Assembly (NCBI RefSeq): GCF_013299185.1
Contig: NZ_JAAFKG010000034.1
Coordinates: 19,377-83,376, forward strand
Source of the DNA: Microcoleus sp. bin48.metabat.b7b8b9.023
Lineage (GTDB): Bacteria > Cyanobacteriota > Cyanobacteriia > Cyanobacteriales > Microcoleaceae
Direction of reading: 5' to 3'
Length of the DNA: 64,000 nucleotides
Shown here: positions 39,959-49,793 of the stretch, piece by piece
How the letters are laid out: each line of letters begins with the position of its first letter
Numbering within the stretch: the first letter of the stretch is position 1
Translations under genes and position numbers: made by a program
The notes under the pieces: generated by a model
What the model saw: the letters and a program-made list of their open reading frames with translations, nothing else
What the model was told of the DNA's origin: nothing
Database searches by the model: none

Positions 39959-41380
39959 TTACCAAGGACTGCCGATCGCACTAAAAGCGGCCCAATAATA
40001 AGGATGCGATAAATTTTTGCTCTCAAGTTTGGGGATAGACGGCGGCAACGGAGTTTCCCCCCTAGAACTTCGCAGTTGCCCATTTTCTATCGTAACTTTA
40101 CCTTTAATCGCAGCAATTTGTGCTTGCCTGAGAGCTTCAGCTTTAATGATTGGAGGATTTTGAGGCTTGCTGATTTTTAACTGCTGGTAAAACTCTGTCA
40201 TCAGCGCCAGAGTCCCCGCATCTGACACGTACCACAAACTGGCGAGGGCAGATTTTGCTCCCGATTGCAACGCTAAGCCGCCAAATCCGAGTTCTGCTTC
40301 TTTGTCTCCGGAAGCAGTTCTACAGGCGCTCAATACTAACAGTTCCAGTGGCGGATTGTTCCATTTCAAATCTCTCATTTGAGATAATCTGAGTTGGTTA
40401 TCCCAAAATTGAATGTAGGAGTTATCTGGGCTTCCGGGGCGGAATTCCGCGTGAGTCGCCAGGTGGATGATGCCGTATCTTTGTTGCAGTCGCTGCGATT
40501 GCAAGTTAACGATGGTAAAATCTTCGTTGATAAAGGATTGACCTGGCCACTGTCTGGCGATCGCACTTAATTCTAACGGAACAGCCGGTAGCGGTTCTTT
40601 GTTTGCGGTTTCTGAGAAATTTTCTGCTCCCATTGCTAAGACGTGAGAGTTTCTGAGATCCGTATAATTGATGTCTGTCAGCTTGAATGCCGGAATTCGC
40701 GACATACTGTATTTTTCGACCAAAAATTGCTGGCCGTCGTGCATTGCTGCTAGGGGTACGGTTCGCAAACCTTCGCCGACGCAGAACAGCAGGGTGTCAA
40801 TTTTTGCTATTTTTAAGTCGGTTTCTAGCGGTGCAATTATCCATTGATAAAGTTGTTGAGCTGATTCTAGATAGCTGGTAGTATTAATTTGTGCTACTTT
40901 GGTGATTTCGCTGGTCAATTCTTGGACTACTGGCACCAGTTTGTCTCTTTTGGCTGAGGGGATGCTCCGGTTAATTGGCGGGCGATCGGGCAATATTAAG
41001 ATTAGTTCTAGTTGGTCTGTGCGCGGGATGGCGTAAATTAAAGCTGGTTTTTTCTTGGTTTGAACTGCTAGGCGGGAAAGAGTTTTTGATATTGATTCGG
41101 CGGTTTTTTCGCGGGCGGTAAAGTTTTGTTCAAAGTATGTTTGATAGTCTTCTTCCCAGTCTTTTTCGATTCTGGTGACGGCTTCGGTGAGGTTTCCGCG
41201 ATCGAGAATATTTCTCATTTCTGAGCCTTGAAGCCCACCGGGGTCTGGCTTTTGGGCAATTGTAGCGAGGTTCGCGGTGCTCCAGCAGAAAAGTATGGCT
41301 GTCAAACAGTAAAAAATAGCTCTTTTGATTTTTTTCTGAGTTGCGTGTTTTTGACGGTGCTGCTGGGATTGGTAGTGCAT
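39959..41380 (-). CDS. CHAT-domain protease-like protein, membrane-anchored or exported
   Basis: 473 residues. A basic start followed by a hydrophobic stretch (AIFYCLTAILFCWSTANLA, about 21-39) is a signal or anchor. The CHAT domain fills the C-terminal two thirds. The catalytic dyad is present: His310 in IIHLATHAEF and Cys353 in LLVLSACRTASG, with the usual GFGGLALQSGAKSALASLWYV and HPYYWAAFSAIG following. CHAT proteins are caspase/separase-like peptidases. The usual TPR repeats before CHAT are absent, apart from a short helical stretch (about 50-130). The gene is divergent from the sigma / DUF1822 / CHAT-CHASE2 operon across a 509-bp spacer. Shared regulation is inferred from position. Confidence 0.9.
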   Translation of the reverse strand: MHYQSQQHRQKHATQKKIKRAIFYCLTAILFCWSTANLATIAQKPDPGGLQGSEMRNILDRGNLTEAVTRIEKDWEEDYQTYFEQNFTAREKTAESISKTLSRLAVQTKKKPALIYAIPRTDQLELILILPDRPPINRSIPSAKRDKLVPVVQELTSEITKVAQINTTSYLESAQQLYQWIIAPLETDLKIAKIDTLLFCVGEGLRTVPLAAMHDGQQFLVEKYSMSRIPAFKLTDINYTDLRNSHVLAMGAENFSETANKEPLPAVPLELSAIARQWPGQSFINEDFTIVNLQSQRLQQRYGIIHLATHAEFRPGSPDNSYIQFWDNQLRLSQMRDLKWNNPPLELLVLSACRTASGDKEAELGFGGLALQSGAKSALASLWYVSDAGTLALMTEFYQQLKISKPQNPPIIKAEALRQAQIAAIKGKVTIENGQLRSSRGETPLPPSIPKLESKNLSHPYYWAAFSAIGSPW

Positions 41381-41889
41381 GATTTTGGGGCGTTTATACC
41401 ATTTTCGATTTGCGATTAAAGAATTGGGAATGATGGTTAAAATCGAATTTTTTGAAACAATAATAACGGCTTATTTGACTGCTGCACCACTCTGGATAGT
41501 AAAAACCGTTGGTTTGGAGTACGATCGCCCTGCTCGGTTGTCGATCGCGCTTCCTGTAAATAATTAACTCTGTTGGCGATCGCGATTATAGCATTCCACA
41601 CAAACGTCAAACATTTGCGATCGCCCCAACAGCCCGCAACGCCTGATTCCTGGCGCACCAACGACCGCCCCTGGGCCCGGAAATTCGCGAATTATGTAAA
41701 GTTTTGTAAATTATGCAGAAGTTTTGCATAAAAATCGCAGATCCCGACAGATAGGCAAATAGAAGGCATTGCAGGGGATATGGCGGCTCCGACAGCGGGC
41801 GCACCAGTCGCTCTCGGAGCATTCGCTCAACCCCGGCGGCCTGCATAGCTGGTTGGAGACTATTTTTCTGAGTAACCTTGGAATAAGAG
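41381..41889. promoter_or_regulatory. Divergent intergenic region between CHAT gene and sigma-operon
   Basis: This 509-bp region must hold the promoters of both divergent units. I see no coding sequence or large palindrome. A short direct repeat, gttttgtaaa / gttttgcata, lies at about 41700-41730. Exact promoter boxes cannot be called. Confidence 0.4.
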
Positions 41890-42534
41890 ATGCCTACTAA
41901 GGATGACATTGACAATCGGCTCAAACAGCTAGCCATAGCTGCCAAAAATCACCAGCCTAAAACTTTAGGGCGACAGAAAGCTGTGACCAGATTAGTGATG
42001 GAAATTGAAAAATATAAAATCATTAACTGTCCGCAGAATAAGAATTTTTCCTACGCAATTTATCAGGAAATTTTGCTGGAAGCCAAACAGGAACTGATGT
42101 TTCGCATTTCCCGGGAAATTCACAACTACCGACCTGAAAAAGAGGTCAGCCAGTGGGTAAACTTCTTGATAGTTAAATGTTTTCAAGAAACCACCCCTAA
42201 AGTTATAGGTAGGAAAGATTTACCAACTGTATACTACGGAGATATGGAACCCGTTTTCAATCAAATGGAAAAGCAGCAGGCAGAACATGAATCTTGTCCA
42301 ATCGCAGCAGGTCTAATCGAGATGATTGAAGAAGATCCGGGCGATATTTTTCAAAACGAAGTGATGAAAAAGCACGCCCACGTCAACTTTAAATTGTTGC
42401 TGGTCAAGAGAGTGATAGAAGATGCAAGTTTGCAGCAAATCTCCGAAGAGTTAGGAGTAAGTATTTCAAGTTTGAGCAGTTTTTACCAGAGGTCTTTGGA
42501 GAAATTCACGCCCAGATTCCGAGAATACTTGTAG
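41890..42534 (+). CDS. Sigma-70-like (ECF-type) factor
   Basis: 214 residues. The middle part (about 50-105: FSYAIYQEILLEAKQELMFRI, then EVSQWVNFLIVKCFQET) has the spacing of a sigma region 2, the promoter -10-binding and core-binding part. The end (about 170-214: VIEDASLQQISEELGVSISSLSSFYQRSLEKF) is a helix-turn-helix of region-4 type. A Lys/Gln-rich start precedes. The protein is shorter and more divergent than housekeeping factors, as expected of an ECF-like regulator. It lies 31 bp upstream of a DUF1822 gene and then the CHAT-CHASE2 gene, a trio that I recall repeatedly in cyanobacterial genomes. Confidence 0.8.
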   Translation: MPTKDDIDNRLKQLAIAAKNHQPKTLGRQKAVTRLVMEIEKYKIINCPQNKNFSYAIYQEILLEAKQELMFRISREIHNYRPEKEVSQWVNFLIVKCFQETTPKVIGRKDLPTVYYGDMEPVFNQMEKQQAEHESCPIAAGLIEMIEEDPGDIFQNEVMKKHAHVNFKLLLVKRVIEDASLQQISEELGVSISSLSSFYQRSLEKFTPRFREYL

Positions 42535-42565
42535 GACATTCAAAACCCAAAAACAGAGATGGATC

Positions 42566-43495
42566 ATGAATAACACAGAAGTTGATTTAGTTTTGACAAT
42601 ACCGATCGCCCCAGCAGCCTACCGCAGCGCTCAAACCCTTGCACAGCAGCAAAGTGACCGGGGGAAAGCCAAACAGGTTTATCTCAATGCTTTGGCGGTG
42701 CACGCAGTCGATTTGTACTTTCAGTGCATGGAAATAGACACTGATTTGGACGCCAGCAATATTTGGAATCCTGCGATCCAGAAATTCATGGATATTGCGG
42801 ATTTGGATGTCAAAGGTATTGGCAAGCTGGAATGCCGTTGGGTAAGCCCTGGTGAAGAATGTGTATCGATTCCGGCAGAAGTGCGATCGGACAGAATCGG
42901 TTATGTTGCTGTAGAGATCGGCCAATCTGTCGAAGAGGTGAAGTTGCTGGGATTTGTCAAAAATGGCGATCGAGAAAAAGTTCTTCTTAGCGAGTTGGAG
43001 TCGATCGACAACCTGCTAGAATACTTAGACGAGATCAAGCCTGTAAATCTCAGTCAGTGGTTGCACAATATTGTCGGTAGCGGTTGGCATACAGCCCAAA
43101 CGCTGTTCGATTCAAAACCAGAATTGCAGTTTGCTTTCCGAAGTCCTCAAGTTGTCGAAAAAAGCGCTTCAGCAGATGTACGCGTACCAGTCAAGCGAGG
43201 CAAATTACTCAACTTAGAGTGGGGGAAAGAGCAAGTAGCTTTATTTGTGGAATTGATGACAACCGACGAACCAGATATCGATATTTCGGTAGAGGTTTAT
43301 CCCACAAACGGTCAAACTAACTTGCCCAACGATTTGCAGTTGATGGTGCTGGATGATGAAGGTGAACCTCTGATGCAAGCTAGAGCAAATAAAACGGAAA
43401 ATTTGCTCTTTGAGTTAAGCGGAGAACCGGGAGAGCATTTTAGCGTCAAGTTGGCTTTGGGCGATTTCAGCGTGACTGAAAATTTTTTGATCTAA
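42566..43495 (+). CDS. DUF1822 family protein
   Basis: 309 residues. The opening LVLTIPIAPAAYRSAQTLAQQQSDRGKAKQVYLNALAVHAVDLY is the DUF1822 signature, followed by IWNPAIQKFMDIADL and GKLECRWV. The rest is a set of beta strands (VLLSELESIDNLLEYLDEI, ending GEHFSVKLALGDFSVTENFLI) with no catalytic motif. The function is unknown. It is soluble. It is the second gene of a three-gene operon, with gaps of 31 and 29 bp on either side. It might be a partner of the sigma-like factor, or a substrate or adaptor of the CHAT protease; this is conjecture. Confidence 0.9.
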   Translation: MNNTEVDLVLTIPIAPAAYRSAQTLAQQQSDRGKAKQVYLNALAVHAVDLYFQCMEIDTDLDASNIWNPAIQKFMDIADLDVKGIGKLECRWVSPGEECVSIPAEVRSDRIGYVAVEIGQSVEEVKLLGFVKNGDREKVLLSELESIDNLLEYLDEIKPVNLSQWLHNIVGSGWHTAQTLFDSKPELQFAFRSPQVVEKSASADVRVPVKRGKLLNLEWGKEQVALFVELMTTDEPDIDISVEVYPTNGQTNLPNDLQLMVLDDEGEPLMQARANKTENLLFELSGEPGEHFSVKLALGDFSVTENFLI

Positions 43496-43524
43496 TTGTC
43501 ACTTATCAACAGGGGGTGTGAATT

Positions 43525-45987
43525 ATGGATAAGTTAATTGTTTTGAAATTAGACGGAGATTGCGAAGAAGGTTTTCGCTGCACCATAAAAATTGGGAAAA
43601 ACAATCAATTTCCCTCTACGGACTTTACGGAAAGTAAAAGATTGCCAGCCAACCCGCAAATAGCCGCTTTTGAAGAAGAACATTGGCTGGAAAAATATCG
43701 AGCTATGGGAACAAATTCCCGGCACCACCAGGAAAATTTAGTGCATTTAATTTACCCTTTTTTGCACAAAGATGCCAAAAAAAATACCGCTGTGAAATCG
43801 ACGGTGGCTAAAGGATTGTCTTTTCGTCGGATAAAACCGAAAAAGATTAACGCAAGAAGTCCTGTGAATGATTGCAAAGAGTCTGGGAAAAAACTTGCGT
43901 TGATGCTGAATGATTGGCTGAAGTCTCCTGAGTTTGCTAGGGTAGATAGAATAATTGGGGACAATTTAAATCCAGATGAAGAGGCAAGGGTGCTGATTTG
44001 CACAAATGACAAACACTTGCACAAACTGCCTTGGAATCAGTGGGATTTGTTTGAAAGATTTCCGAAAGCCGAACCTTCCCTGAGTAAATTAAACTATGTA
44101 ACACTGGAAAATCCCGGACAACCTATCCGCAAGTCTAAGGTAAGGATTTTAGCAATTCTGGGAAACAGCGCTGGGATTGATATCACGCAAGATAGGAAAA
44201 TTTTGGAGAATTTGTCTTCCAATGCTGATGTGAGGTTTCTAGTGGAACCGAAACAGGAAGAAATCAGCGACGAACTTTGGGAGCAATCTTGGGATATTAT
44301 ATTTTTTGCAGGACATGGGGAAACTGAGGAGGATATTGGAAAAATATATATCAATCAAACAGATTTTTTAACAATTAATGAGTTATGGTGCGGCTTGAGG
44401 AAAGCGGTAAAAAATGGTTTGCAACTGGCTATTTTTAACTGTTGCGATGGGTTGGGTTTGGCTAGAAATTTAGATGATTTTCAGATGATTCCGCAAATGA
44501 TTTTAATGCGGGAGTTTGTGCCGGATATTGTGGCTCAAGAATTTTTAAAATGTTTTCTTAAAGAGTTTGTGAATGGCAAGTCTTTGTATGCAGCAGCGGG
44601 GGAAGCGCGGCGGCGGTTGGAGACTTGGGAAAAGGAATTTCCTTGTGCTAGTTGGTTGCCTGTAATTTGGCAGCATCCGGCAGCGAAGCCTGCGGTTTGG
44701 AACGATTTTTTGCTGGCGCCGGATTTGCCTGCTGTGGCCCCGGATTTGACTTTGCTTCCCACGTCTGGGAAAAGACGACCGGTTGAGGGTTTTTCGCGCT
44801 TGAAGTCGGTGATTTTGGCGAGTGCGGGCTGTACCCTGGCTGTGATGGGAACCCGCTCTATGGGGGTTATCGAGGCGCTGGAACTGTCAATGCTCGATCG
44901 ACTAATGAGCCAGCGCCAACCTGAATTAATCGACAATCGGTTGTTGGTTGTGGAAGTGACAGACAATGATGCCGAGAATTACGGCTATCCTCAAAATGAT
45001 GCTACTTTAGCAAAGGCGATCGACAATTTGCAGCAGTTTCAACCTGTAGCAATTGGTTTGAATATGCACCGCAATTCGCCAAGGGAGCCAGGACGAAAAA
45101 ACTTAATTTCTCTGTTTGATAGCAATCCTAATATTATTACTGTATGCAGCTATGGTTCCACCGATAAAAATTACGATCCGCCGCCAGAATTGTCGAAGGC
45201 TAAATTAACCAATCAACTGGGTTTTAGCGATTTAACTCCGGATGAATTGCGCCATGAAAAAGGTAGCAGTATTCGCCGTCAATCTCTTTCCTATGAACCA
45301 AATCTTTCTACTTTTACTAATAATTGTAAAATTTCTAATAGCTTCAACTTTCTGTTAGCTTTGCGTTTTTTGGAAAATCAAGGAATAAAATCACAGATAA
45401 GTGACAATCACGAGTGGCGAATCGCTGATATTACATTTAAAAGATTGGCTATTCGTACAGGAGGTTATCAAGATTTAAAGGCGCTAGTGAGTCAAATATT
45501 GCTCAACTACCGCGCCAACCCGAAACCAGCTTTTAAAGTGACACTTCAAGAAGTATTAGAAGGGAAAATAAACTCTGATTTAGTTAAGGGTAAAATTGTC
45601 TTAATCGGCCACACTTCGCAAGTTTCGAGGGAGGAATCTGATACTCCTTACGGTAAAATGCCGGGAGTTTGGATTCATGCTCACATGGTTAGTCAAATCC
45701 TCAGCGCTGCGATTGATAAAAGGCCGCTATTGTGGGTTTTGCCGCAATTGCAAGGGATACAGTGGGGAGATGCTGTTTTTGTGTGGTTGGTGGCTGTGAT
45801 GGGCGGGTTGTTGGCTTGGCGGGATCGATCGCTCTTGGTGTTGGCGATCGCTAGCGGTGGTATGATTTTTGTGCTGTACCAAGGTTCTTTGGTAATTTTA
45901 ACTTTCGGTGGCTGGATGCCTTTGGTTCCGGCGGTTTTGGCTTTAGTTGCGACGGGTGGTATCTTGTTTGTGTACGATCGATCTTAA
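43525..45987 (+). CDS. CHAT-CHASE2 protein, membrane-bound sensor protease
   Basis: 820 residues. The N-terminal 90 residues are a beta-rich region specific to this family. The CHAT domain (about 150-390) has its catalytic pair at His264 (IIFFAGHGE) and the Cys306-Cys307 doublet (AIFNCCDGLG; Cys307 is the likelier nucleophile). A membrane helix near 430-450 leads into a CHASE2 sensor domain (about 455-740: LLVVEVTDNDAENYGYP, then GKIVLIGHTSQVSREESDTPYG), a periplasmic ligand-binding region. The C-terminus ends in about three transmembrane helices (about 755-815). The plan is that of a receptor whose extracytoplasmic domain controls a cytosolic protease. It is the last gene of the sigma / DUF1822 operon. 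Confidence 0.9.
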   Translation: MDKLIVLKLDGDCEEGFRCTIKIGKNNQFPSTDFTESKRLPANPQIAAFEEEHWLEKYRAMGTNSRHHQENLVHLIYPFLHKDAKKNTAVKSTVAKGLSFRRIKPKKINARSPVNDCKESGKKLALMLNDWLKSPEFARVDRIIGDNLNPDEEARVLICTNDKHLHKLPWNQWDLFERFPKAEPSLSKLNYVTLENPGQPIRKSKVRILAILGNSAGIDITQDRKILENLSSNADVRFLVEPKQEEISDELWEQSWDIIFFAGHGETEEDIGKIYINQTDFLTINELWCGLRKAVKNGLQLAIFNCCDGLGLARNLDDFQMIPQMILMREFVPDIVAQEFLKCFLKEFVNGKSLYAAAGEARRRLETWEKEFPCASWLPVIWQHPAAKPAVWNDFLLAPDLPAVAPDLTLLPTSGKRRPVEGFSRLKSVILASAGCTLAVMGTRSMGVIEALELSMLDRLMSQRQPELIDNRLLVVEVTDNDAENYGYPQNDATLAKAIDNLQQFQPVAIGLNMHRNSPREPGRKNLISLFDSNPNIITVCSYGSTDKNYDPPPELSKAKLTNQLGFSDLTPDELRHEKGSSIRRQSLSYEPNLSTFTNNCKISNSFNFLLALRFLENQGIKSQISDNHEWRIADITFKRLAIRTGGYQDLKALVSQILLNYRANPKPAFKVTLQEVLEGKINSDLVKGKIVLIGHTSQVSREESDTPYGKMPGVWIHAHMVSQILSAAIDKRPLLWVLPQLQGIQWGDAVFVWLVAVMGGLLAWRDRSLLVLAIASGGMIFVLYQGSLVILTFGGWMPLVPAVLALVATGGILFVYDRS

Positions 45988-45989
45988 TT

Positions 45990-46085
45990 AGCCTCGGCGG
46001 TTGAAATCTCGGATTTGACGATCGCACAAACGAAGCCTCGGCGGTTGAAACCGCTTCTATACAAGCAAATTCCGAACTCAGAGAA
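45990..46085. repeat. cggcggttgaaaccgc dispersed repeat
   Basis: Two half-copies (cctcggcggttgaaatc and cctcggcggttgaaaccgcttctat) lie just before the small secreted protein gene. They belong to the family at 27272-27427 and 29505-30165. Confidence 0.75.
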
Positions 46086-46107
46086 ACTGGGAGAGAAGAG
46101 GGCTTTT

Positions 46108-46437
46108 ATGTGTAAAATGCCATTGCAGTTAGTTTTGGGTTTAATTTTGGCGATCGATTCTGCGTCAGCGCTGGCAAATCCGGCACATCCAGCTACTGTA
46201 GTAGAGAATAATTTGGTCAAAAATCATCGAATTGCGATCGCACAAAACGCCAAACCCCAGAGAAAGCCGGATATAAAAACACCAATCACACCACCAGACA
46301 AAAACACGAAACCAGGGGCCGGATCGAAAGTATCAAAAACACCTAACACACCTCCCGATTCTCATACCAAACCTGGTGGACTCGACCCTTCTAAATCATG
46401 CAAAAGAACCAATAAGGTAATTGCTCAACCCCTTTAA
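46108..46437 (+). CDS. Small secreted proline/lysine-rich protein
   Basis: 109 residues from the ATG at 46108. The frame extends 31 codons upstream through the dispersed repeat, which makes the longer start unlikely. A signal peptide (MPLQLVLGLILAIDSASALA) is followed by a short repetitive, disordered region with TPPDKNTKPG and TPPDSHTKPGG in tandem, and a Cys near the end. It is 120 bp after the CHAT-CHASE2 gene and could be transcribed with it. I know no family; a secreted substrate of the protease module is an open possibility. Confidence 0.55.
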   Translation: MCKMPLQLVLGLILAIDSASALANPAHPATVVENNLVKNHRIAIAQNAKPQRKPDIKTPITPPDKNTKPGAGSKVSKTPNTPPDSHTKPGGLDPSKSCKRTNKVIAQPL

Positions 46438-46468
46438 CAAGAAGACAAGATAGACATTAGATAAAGGA

Positions 46469-46690
46469 ATGGAAAAACTCCCCCGACTTAAAACAACTAT
46501 CGAGCGAGGAAAAAGAAGCCTTGATAGTAGAGCTATGGGAGAAAATCCAAAAACTCAGCGCAATATTAGACACCTACGAACCAAAACCCGAGCCAGAGCC
46601 ATCTCCCAAAAAAACTAGCAAAAATTCCAGCACTCCACCGTCCAAAGGATTCAAGCCCAACATTTGTACCGACACTCTAGTTGAGCAATT
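46469..46690 (+). pseudogene. IS66-type transposase N-terminal remnant
   Basis: From MEKLPRL at 46469 the frame breaks near 46497, and the next frame gives LSSEEKEALIVELWEKIQ followed by PKKTSKNSSTPPSKGFKPN, the hallmark of the first part of IS66-family transposases in cyanobacteria. Nothing of the catalytic domain remains; after about 46665 the translation no longer resembles the family. A short, frameshifted fragment. Confidence 0.75.
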
Positions 46691-48527
46691 ACAACGGCAG
46701 CTTATTTTGAGAAATAGCGGGAATTGATTCCCCTGCAATCGCAAATCCCGCCTTGATTTCAACACCCTCGATCGAATCCTGTGGCATATTCTTAAAGATT
46801 CCAACCCAAAAATAAATGTAACAATCAATACATTTGAACCTGAAGCAGCGGAAATTCGGGCTTGAGATCGAACTCTCACCCTGCGCGCTTCCCCTGTCTT
46901 GATCTCAGGCACCCTGGCCAAGTTTTATGCAAAAGTTGCCGAAACTTTACAAAAGTTGACAGTAAATGGGGGATTCCCTACCGGATAGCTACGATTTGAG
47001 AAGGCTTCACGCAGAGATCGCAGGAATATCGGCGTGCAGGGGCGATCGAGGTACTGGGCCAGGACTTACCAGAAAGAATTGGTTGAAAGCCCGCCCGCCC
47101 GGGAGAAATTAAAATCAGACTATTCATTAGTCCAATCCTCGGACTTAAGGGTAGAGGTCACCCTCAAGCAGTCAACAGTCAACTGAACCACAGCTTCTGC
47201 TTTACGGCGCAATCCCCGGCGTGGATTGGTGTCAACAAGCACGTCAAACGTAGTGCCAGACTGCTGTTTTCGGCATCGAACTGCAAGTTTTGGGGGTGGC
47301 TAAACTGCCATTCAACATTGGTGAATTGTTCAAAGCATCAGTCAGATCCGATACATACCCTAAAATGCTCAACCCCTATGCGGCGATTTCAGTGTGGGTA
47401 AATTTTTCAATAATTGCTTTTTATGTCCTATGTCTTTAGGTTGTAAATTAAGTTGCATCAAATTTAACTAGCGCTATCACTGGGAGCAAAGTATGGCAAG
47501 CCTCGTGGTAGAGTTCGGCTAAGTCGATATTTTGGGTGGCGACAAGTTGGCGGCGGTATATTTCAGTTTTGGATCCCAAAGTAAATAATTTACACTCTTG
47601 AAAGTTGGATGGACGGGACGCCCATCCTTTCTGGACGGGCGGGACGCCCATCCCACAAGAACTATCAATAAGTTATTTAATTCTCATTCCTTTGCTGTTG
47701 ACTTGATTTGCGATCGCACCAACAATTTTCGATCTGATAGGTACTTGTACGGATTACGAAAATAGTGTTAAGGCTACTAATCAAACCAACTTTCTCACTT
47801 TTTATACTCATCTTTGTTAATTGTGGCAATGGCCTGTCGCCCGCTAGCCATCGGCGGTTAAAAATTCCAAAATTTATGGTACTTTTTCCAATCGAGCAAC
47901 TAACTGTGATATATATAACTCAGCTTATCTAATTTATATGTAATAATACTTAATTAGATAAATAATCTTACACTATGCGGTCGATCGCCAATGTTAGCTA
48001 TCGACAACCCAAACAGAATCGATGCCAAATTAAAAACAACATTTCCAGCTCCCTCAATGAAAATAGCAGCGCGCGGCAGTTAATTGCAGTAAATTCAAGT
48101 CAGGGATTGATAAATAGATTGAATTTCCAAATTTACACACGATTTTCATATAAATTGACAAATTTAGCCAAACAAATTAATTCTAAACCGTTAGAATAGC
48201 TAACAGTTAGTATTACTGCAATTGCGGTGCAGAGCGAATACCTGTACTGTCTATAAAGCAAATTAGCGATCGAGCGTCCATAATTAAATGCCCGAGTCGC
48301 CTATACTTACTTGCACCCCCCTGGGAAAAGTGAACTAAAAACCTAAATAAGTCACTGAAGCACCCTCCGAGCAAGTGCAGGAGCTTCACAGAAAGCCTCT
48401 GTTGACGCAAAGGTTTTTTTACTCAAACATGAAATTTGATTTGTATGCTGCACCAACCGAGCATCCCTTTTGCTCACGCCACCTTGCCGAGTACAGCAAT
48501 GGTGGAGATTTTTCAGGGGGAAGAAAG
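46691..48527. other. Degenerate spacer of 1.8 kb
   Basis: It contains an inverted copy of the gactattcattagtccaatcc repeat with heptamers (47110-47182) and MITE-like copy B (47571-47691). A frame on the minus strand (47448-47651) overlaps the MITE and, in part, may be an old gene fragment (SKTEIYRRQLVATQNIDLAE). A 74-codon frame at 47975-48199 has no recognisable features. I see no intact gene. Confidence 0.6.
47571..47691. repeat. MITE-like element (copy B)
   Basis: Left end ggatcccaaagtaaataattta, interior gggacgcccatcc palindrome, right end ttatttaattctcattcct (47673-47691). The ends and middle match copy A at 39513-39640; after the right end both continue with a gctgttga motif. Confidence 0.75.
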
Positions 48528-48998
48528 ATGAATTTGGAAAAATCCTCTACAGGAATAACCCCCGATAGCTGCGCTGCGGCAGTAGTGGAAATCATTCCGC
48601 TGATTGTGGGGTCGCTTCGAGCCCAAATGCGAAATCAAGGAGAACCCTTTTTATCGATATCTCAGTTTCGCAGTCTTATGTTTCTTTACCGCTATCCAGG
48701 TTCTTCTTTATCCAAGTTAGCAGATTATTTGGGGGTAACTCGACCGACTGCTTCTGCAATTTGCGAGCGCTTGGTTCAGGAAAAATTTGTAGACCGCAAA
48801 GAACATCCTCAGGAACGGCGAGCGGTGGTGCTGAAACTGACAGAAACTGGTCGTGGGAGGCTCGAAGAAATTCAAGCGCTCACCTGTAGCAATATTTCGC
48901 CAATGTTCGAGGATTTGTCTCAGGAGCAGATGGAGAGCGTTTTAGCAGGATTGACGTTACTCAGAGAGGTGTTTGACGGCAAATCTAACAATCAGTAA
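48528..48998 (+). CDS. MarR-family transcriptional regulator
   Basis: 156 residues from the ATG at 48528, chosen because CAGGGGGAAG lies just upstream; a frame 51 codons longer exists but is not MarR-like. Helical dimerisation ends flank a winged helix: SLSKLADYLGVTRPTASAICERLVQEKFVDRKEHPQERRAVVLKLTETGR, in which the recognition helix is VTRPTASAICERL and the wing DRKEHPQERRAVV. The family represses genes for drug, phenolic or oxidative-stress response and lets go when ligand binds. The target is unknown; no divergent gene is adjacent. A terminator follows. Confidence 0.92.
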   Translation: MNLEKSSTGITPDSCAAAVVEIIPLIVGSLRAQMRNQGEPFLSISQFRSLMFLYRYPGSSLSKLADYLGVTRPTASAICERLVQEKFVDRKEHPQERRAVVLKLTETGRGRLEEIQALTCSNISPMFEDLSQEQMESVLAGLTLLREVFDGKSNNQ

Positions 48999-49043
48999 AA
49001 CCTCCTCTACATCTATTTATTGTTTAACCTGTTACATATAGGT

Positions 49044-49079
49044 TGTAGGGTACGTAGTCCGCACCCTACAGCTTTTTTT
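49044..49079 (+). terminator. Terminator of the marR gene
   Basis: The arms tgtagggt and accctaca are followed by gcttttttt; it lies about 45 bases past the stop codon. Confidence 0.75.
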
Positions 49080-49239
49080 GACCGAAGAACCAGCCTCCCG
49101 TGCCCCTGGCTTTAGACATGATTCGGAAGTCGGCGGCGGTTTCAACCGCCTTTAATATTTATTTACATAATGGATCTAAAGATTTGTTATAATTAGATTG
49201 TAAGTAAAAAACCTATCTACGTGTTAAAACTTGTCTTGT

Positions 49240-49510
49240 ATCGGAGAAATCCCGGCGCAGCGCAGCCCCCACTACCATTCATGTAGTAAGCCTGTATAAC
49301 TGACAAGTAATGGCAGAATGTGAAGCGTACCTATCTGGCAAATGTGATGGATACTGACAAGCAAACACAATTTCAAGTAAGCGCAATTGCAATACCTTTT
49401 GTACGGGTAGTTGTTTTGAGCGAATAGAGGTGATTTGATAACGCCTTTGAGAGTTTTCCGATTCATTCAATAATCCCCGTGGCTTTAGCCCTGGGGAGTA
49501 TCAATTAACA
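49240..49510 (+). mobile_element. Possible IS605-type right-end remnant
   Basis: Ends with ccccgtggctttagccctgggg (49474-49495) followed by agtatcaa, a hairpin style typical of the right end of tnpB elements. A small hairpin actac/gtagt lies at 49271-49287. No tnpB coding sequence is left. Tentative. Confidence 0.35.
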
Positions 49511-49581
49511 CTCTTATACTCGGATCTCCGCCTCGCATCCCCGTTAAGAAGCAGGATGGTTTTATTGTCATCCTAAAAATT

Positions 49582-49653
49582 AGGTACGTAGTTGGGATGC
49601 GAGCCCTCTTCATGTATATCTCGAAAGAGGGCTCTCATCCCAACTACGTACCT
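49582..49653. repeat. 29-bp-arm palindrome, ggtacgtagt type
   Basis: The arms 49582-49610 and 49625-49653 have one mismatch. The outer aggtacgtagttg is the same as at 20486-20555, but the interior is gggatgcgagccctctt instead of cgcttcagcgctcttta. Confidence 0.9.
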
Positions 49654-49793
49654 TGATTAGGAATAACAATTTAATAACTTAAGCAATGTTTGCTCGTTGC
49701 TCGTTACCAGGCTCTGCCTAGTAATGCAGATTCGGAGGCTCTGCTTCCCTTTACCTTGTGGCTTATGGAGATAGAGGATAGTTATTACATAAT

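Noticed and set aside
47448..47651. 67-codon frame on the minus strand
   Set aside because: Its first third is MITE-like repeat sequence; at most a fragment of a lost gene.
47975..48199. 74-codon frame
   Set aside because: Polar, Asn/Ser-rich, without family features or a good ribosome site, in a degenerate region.
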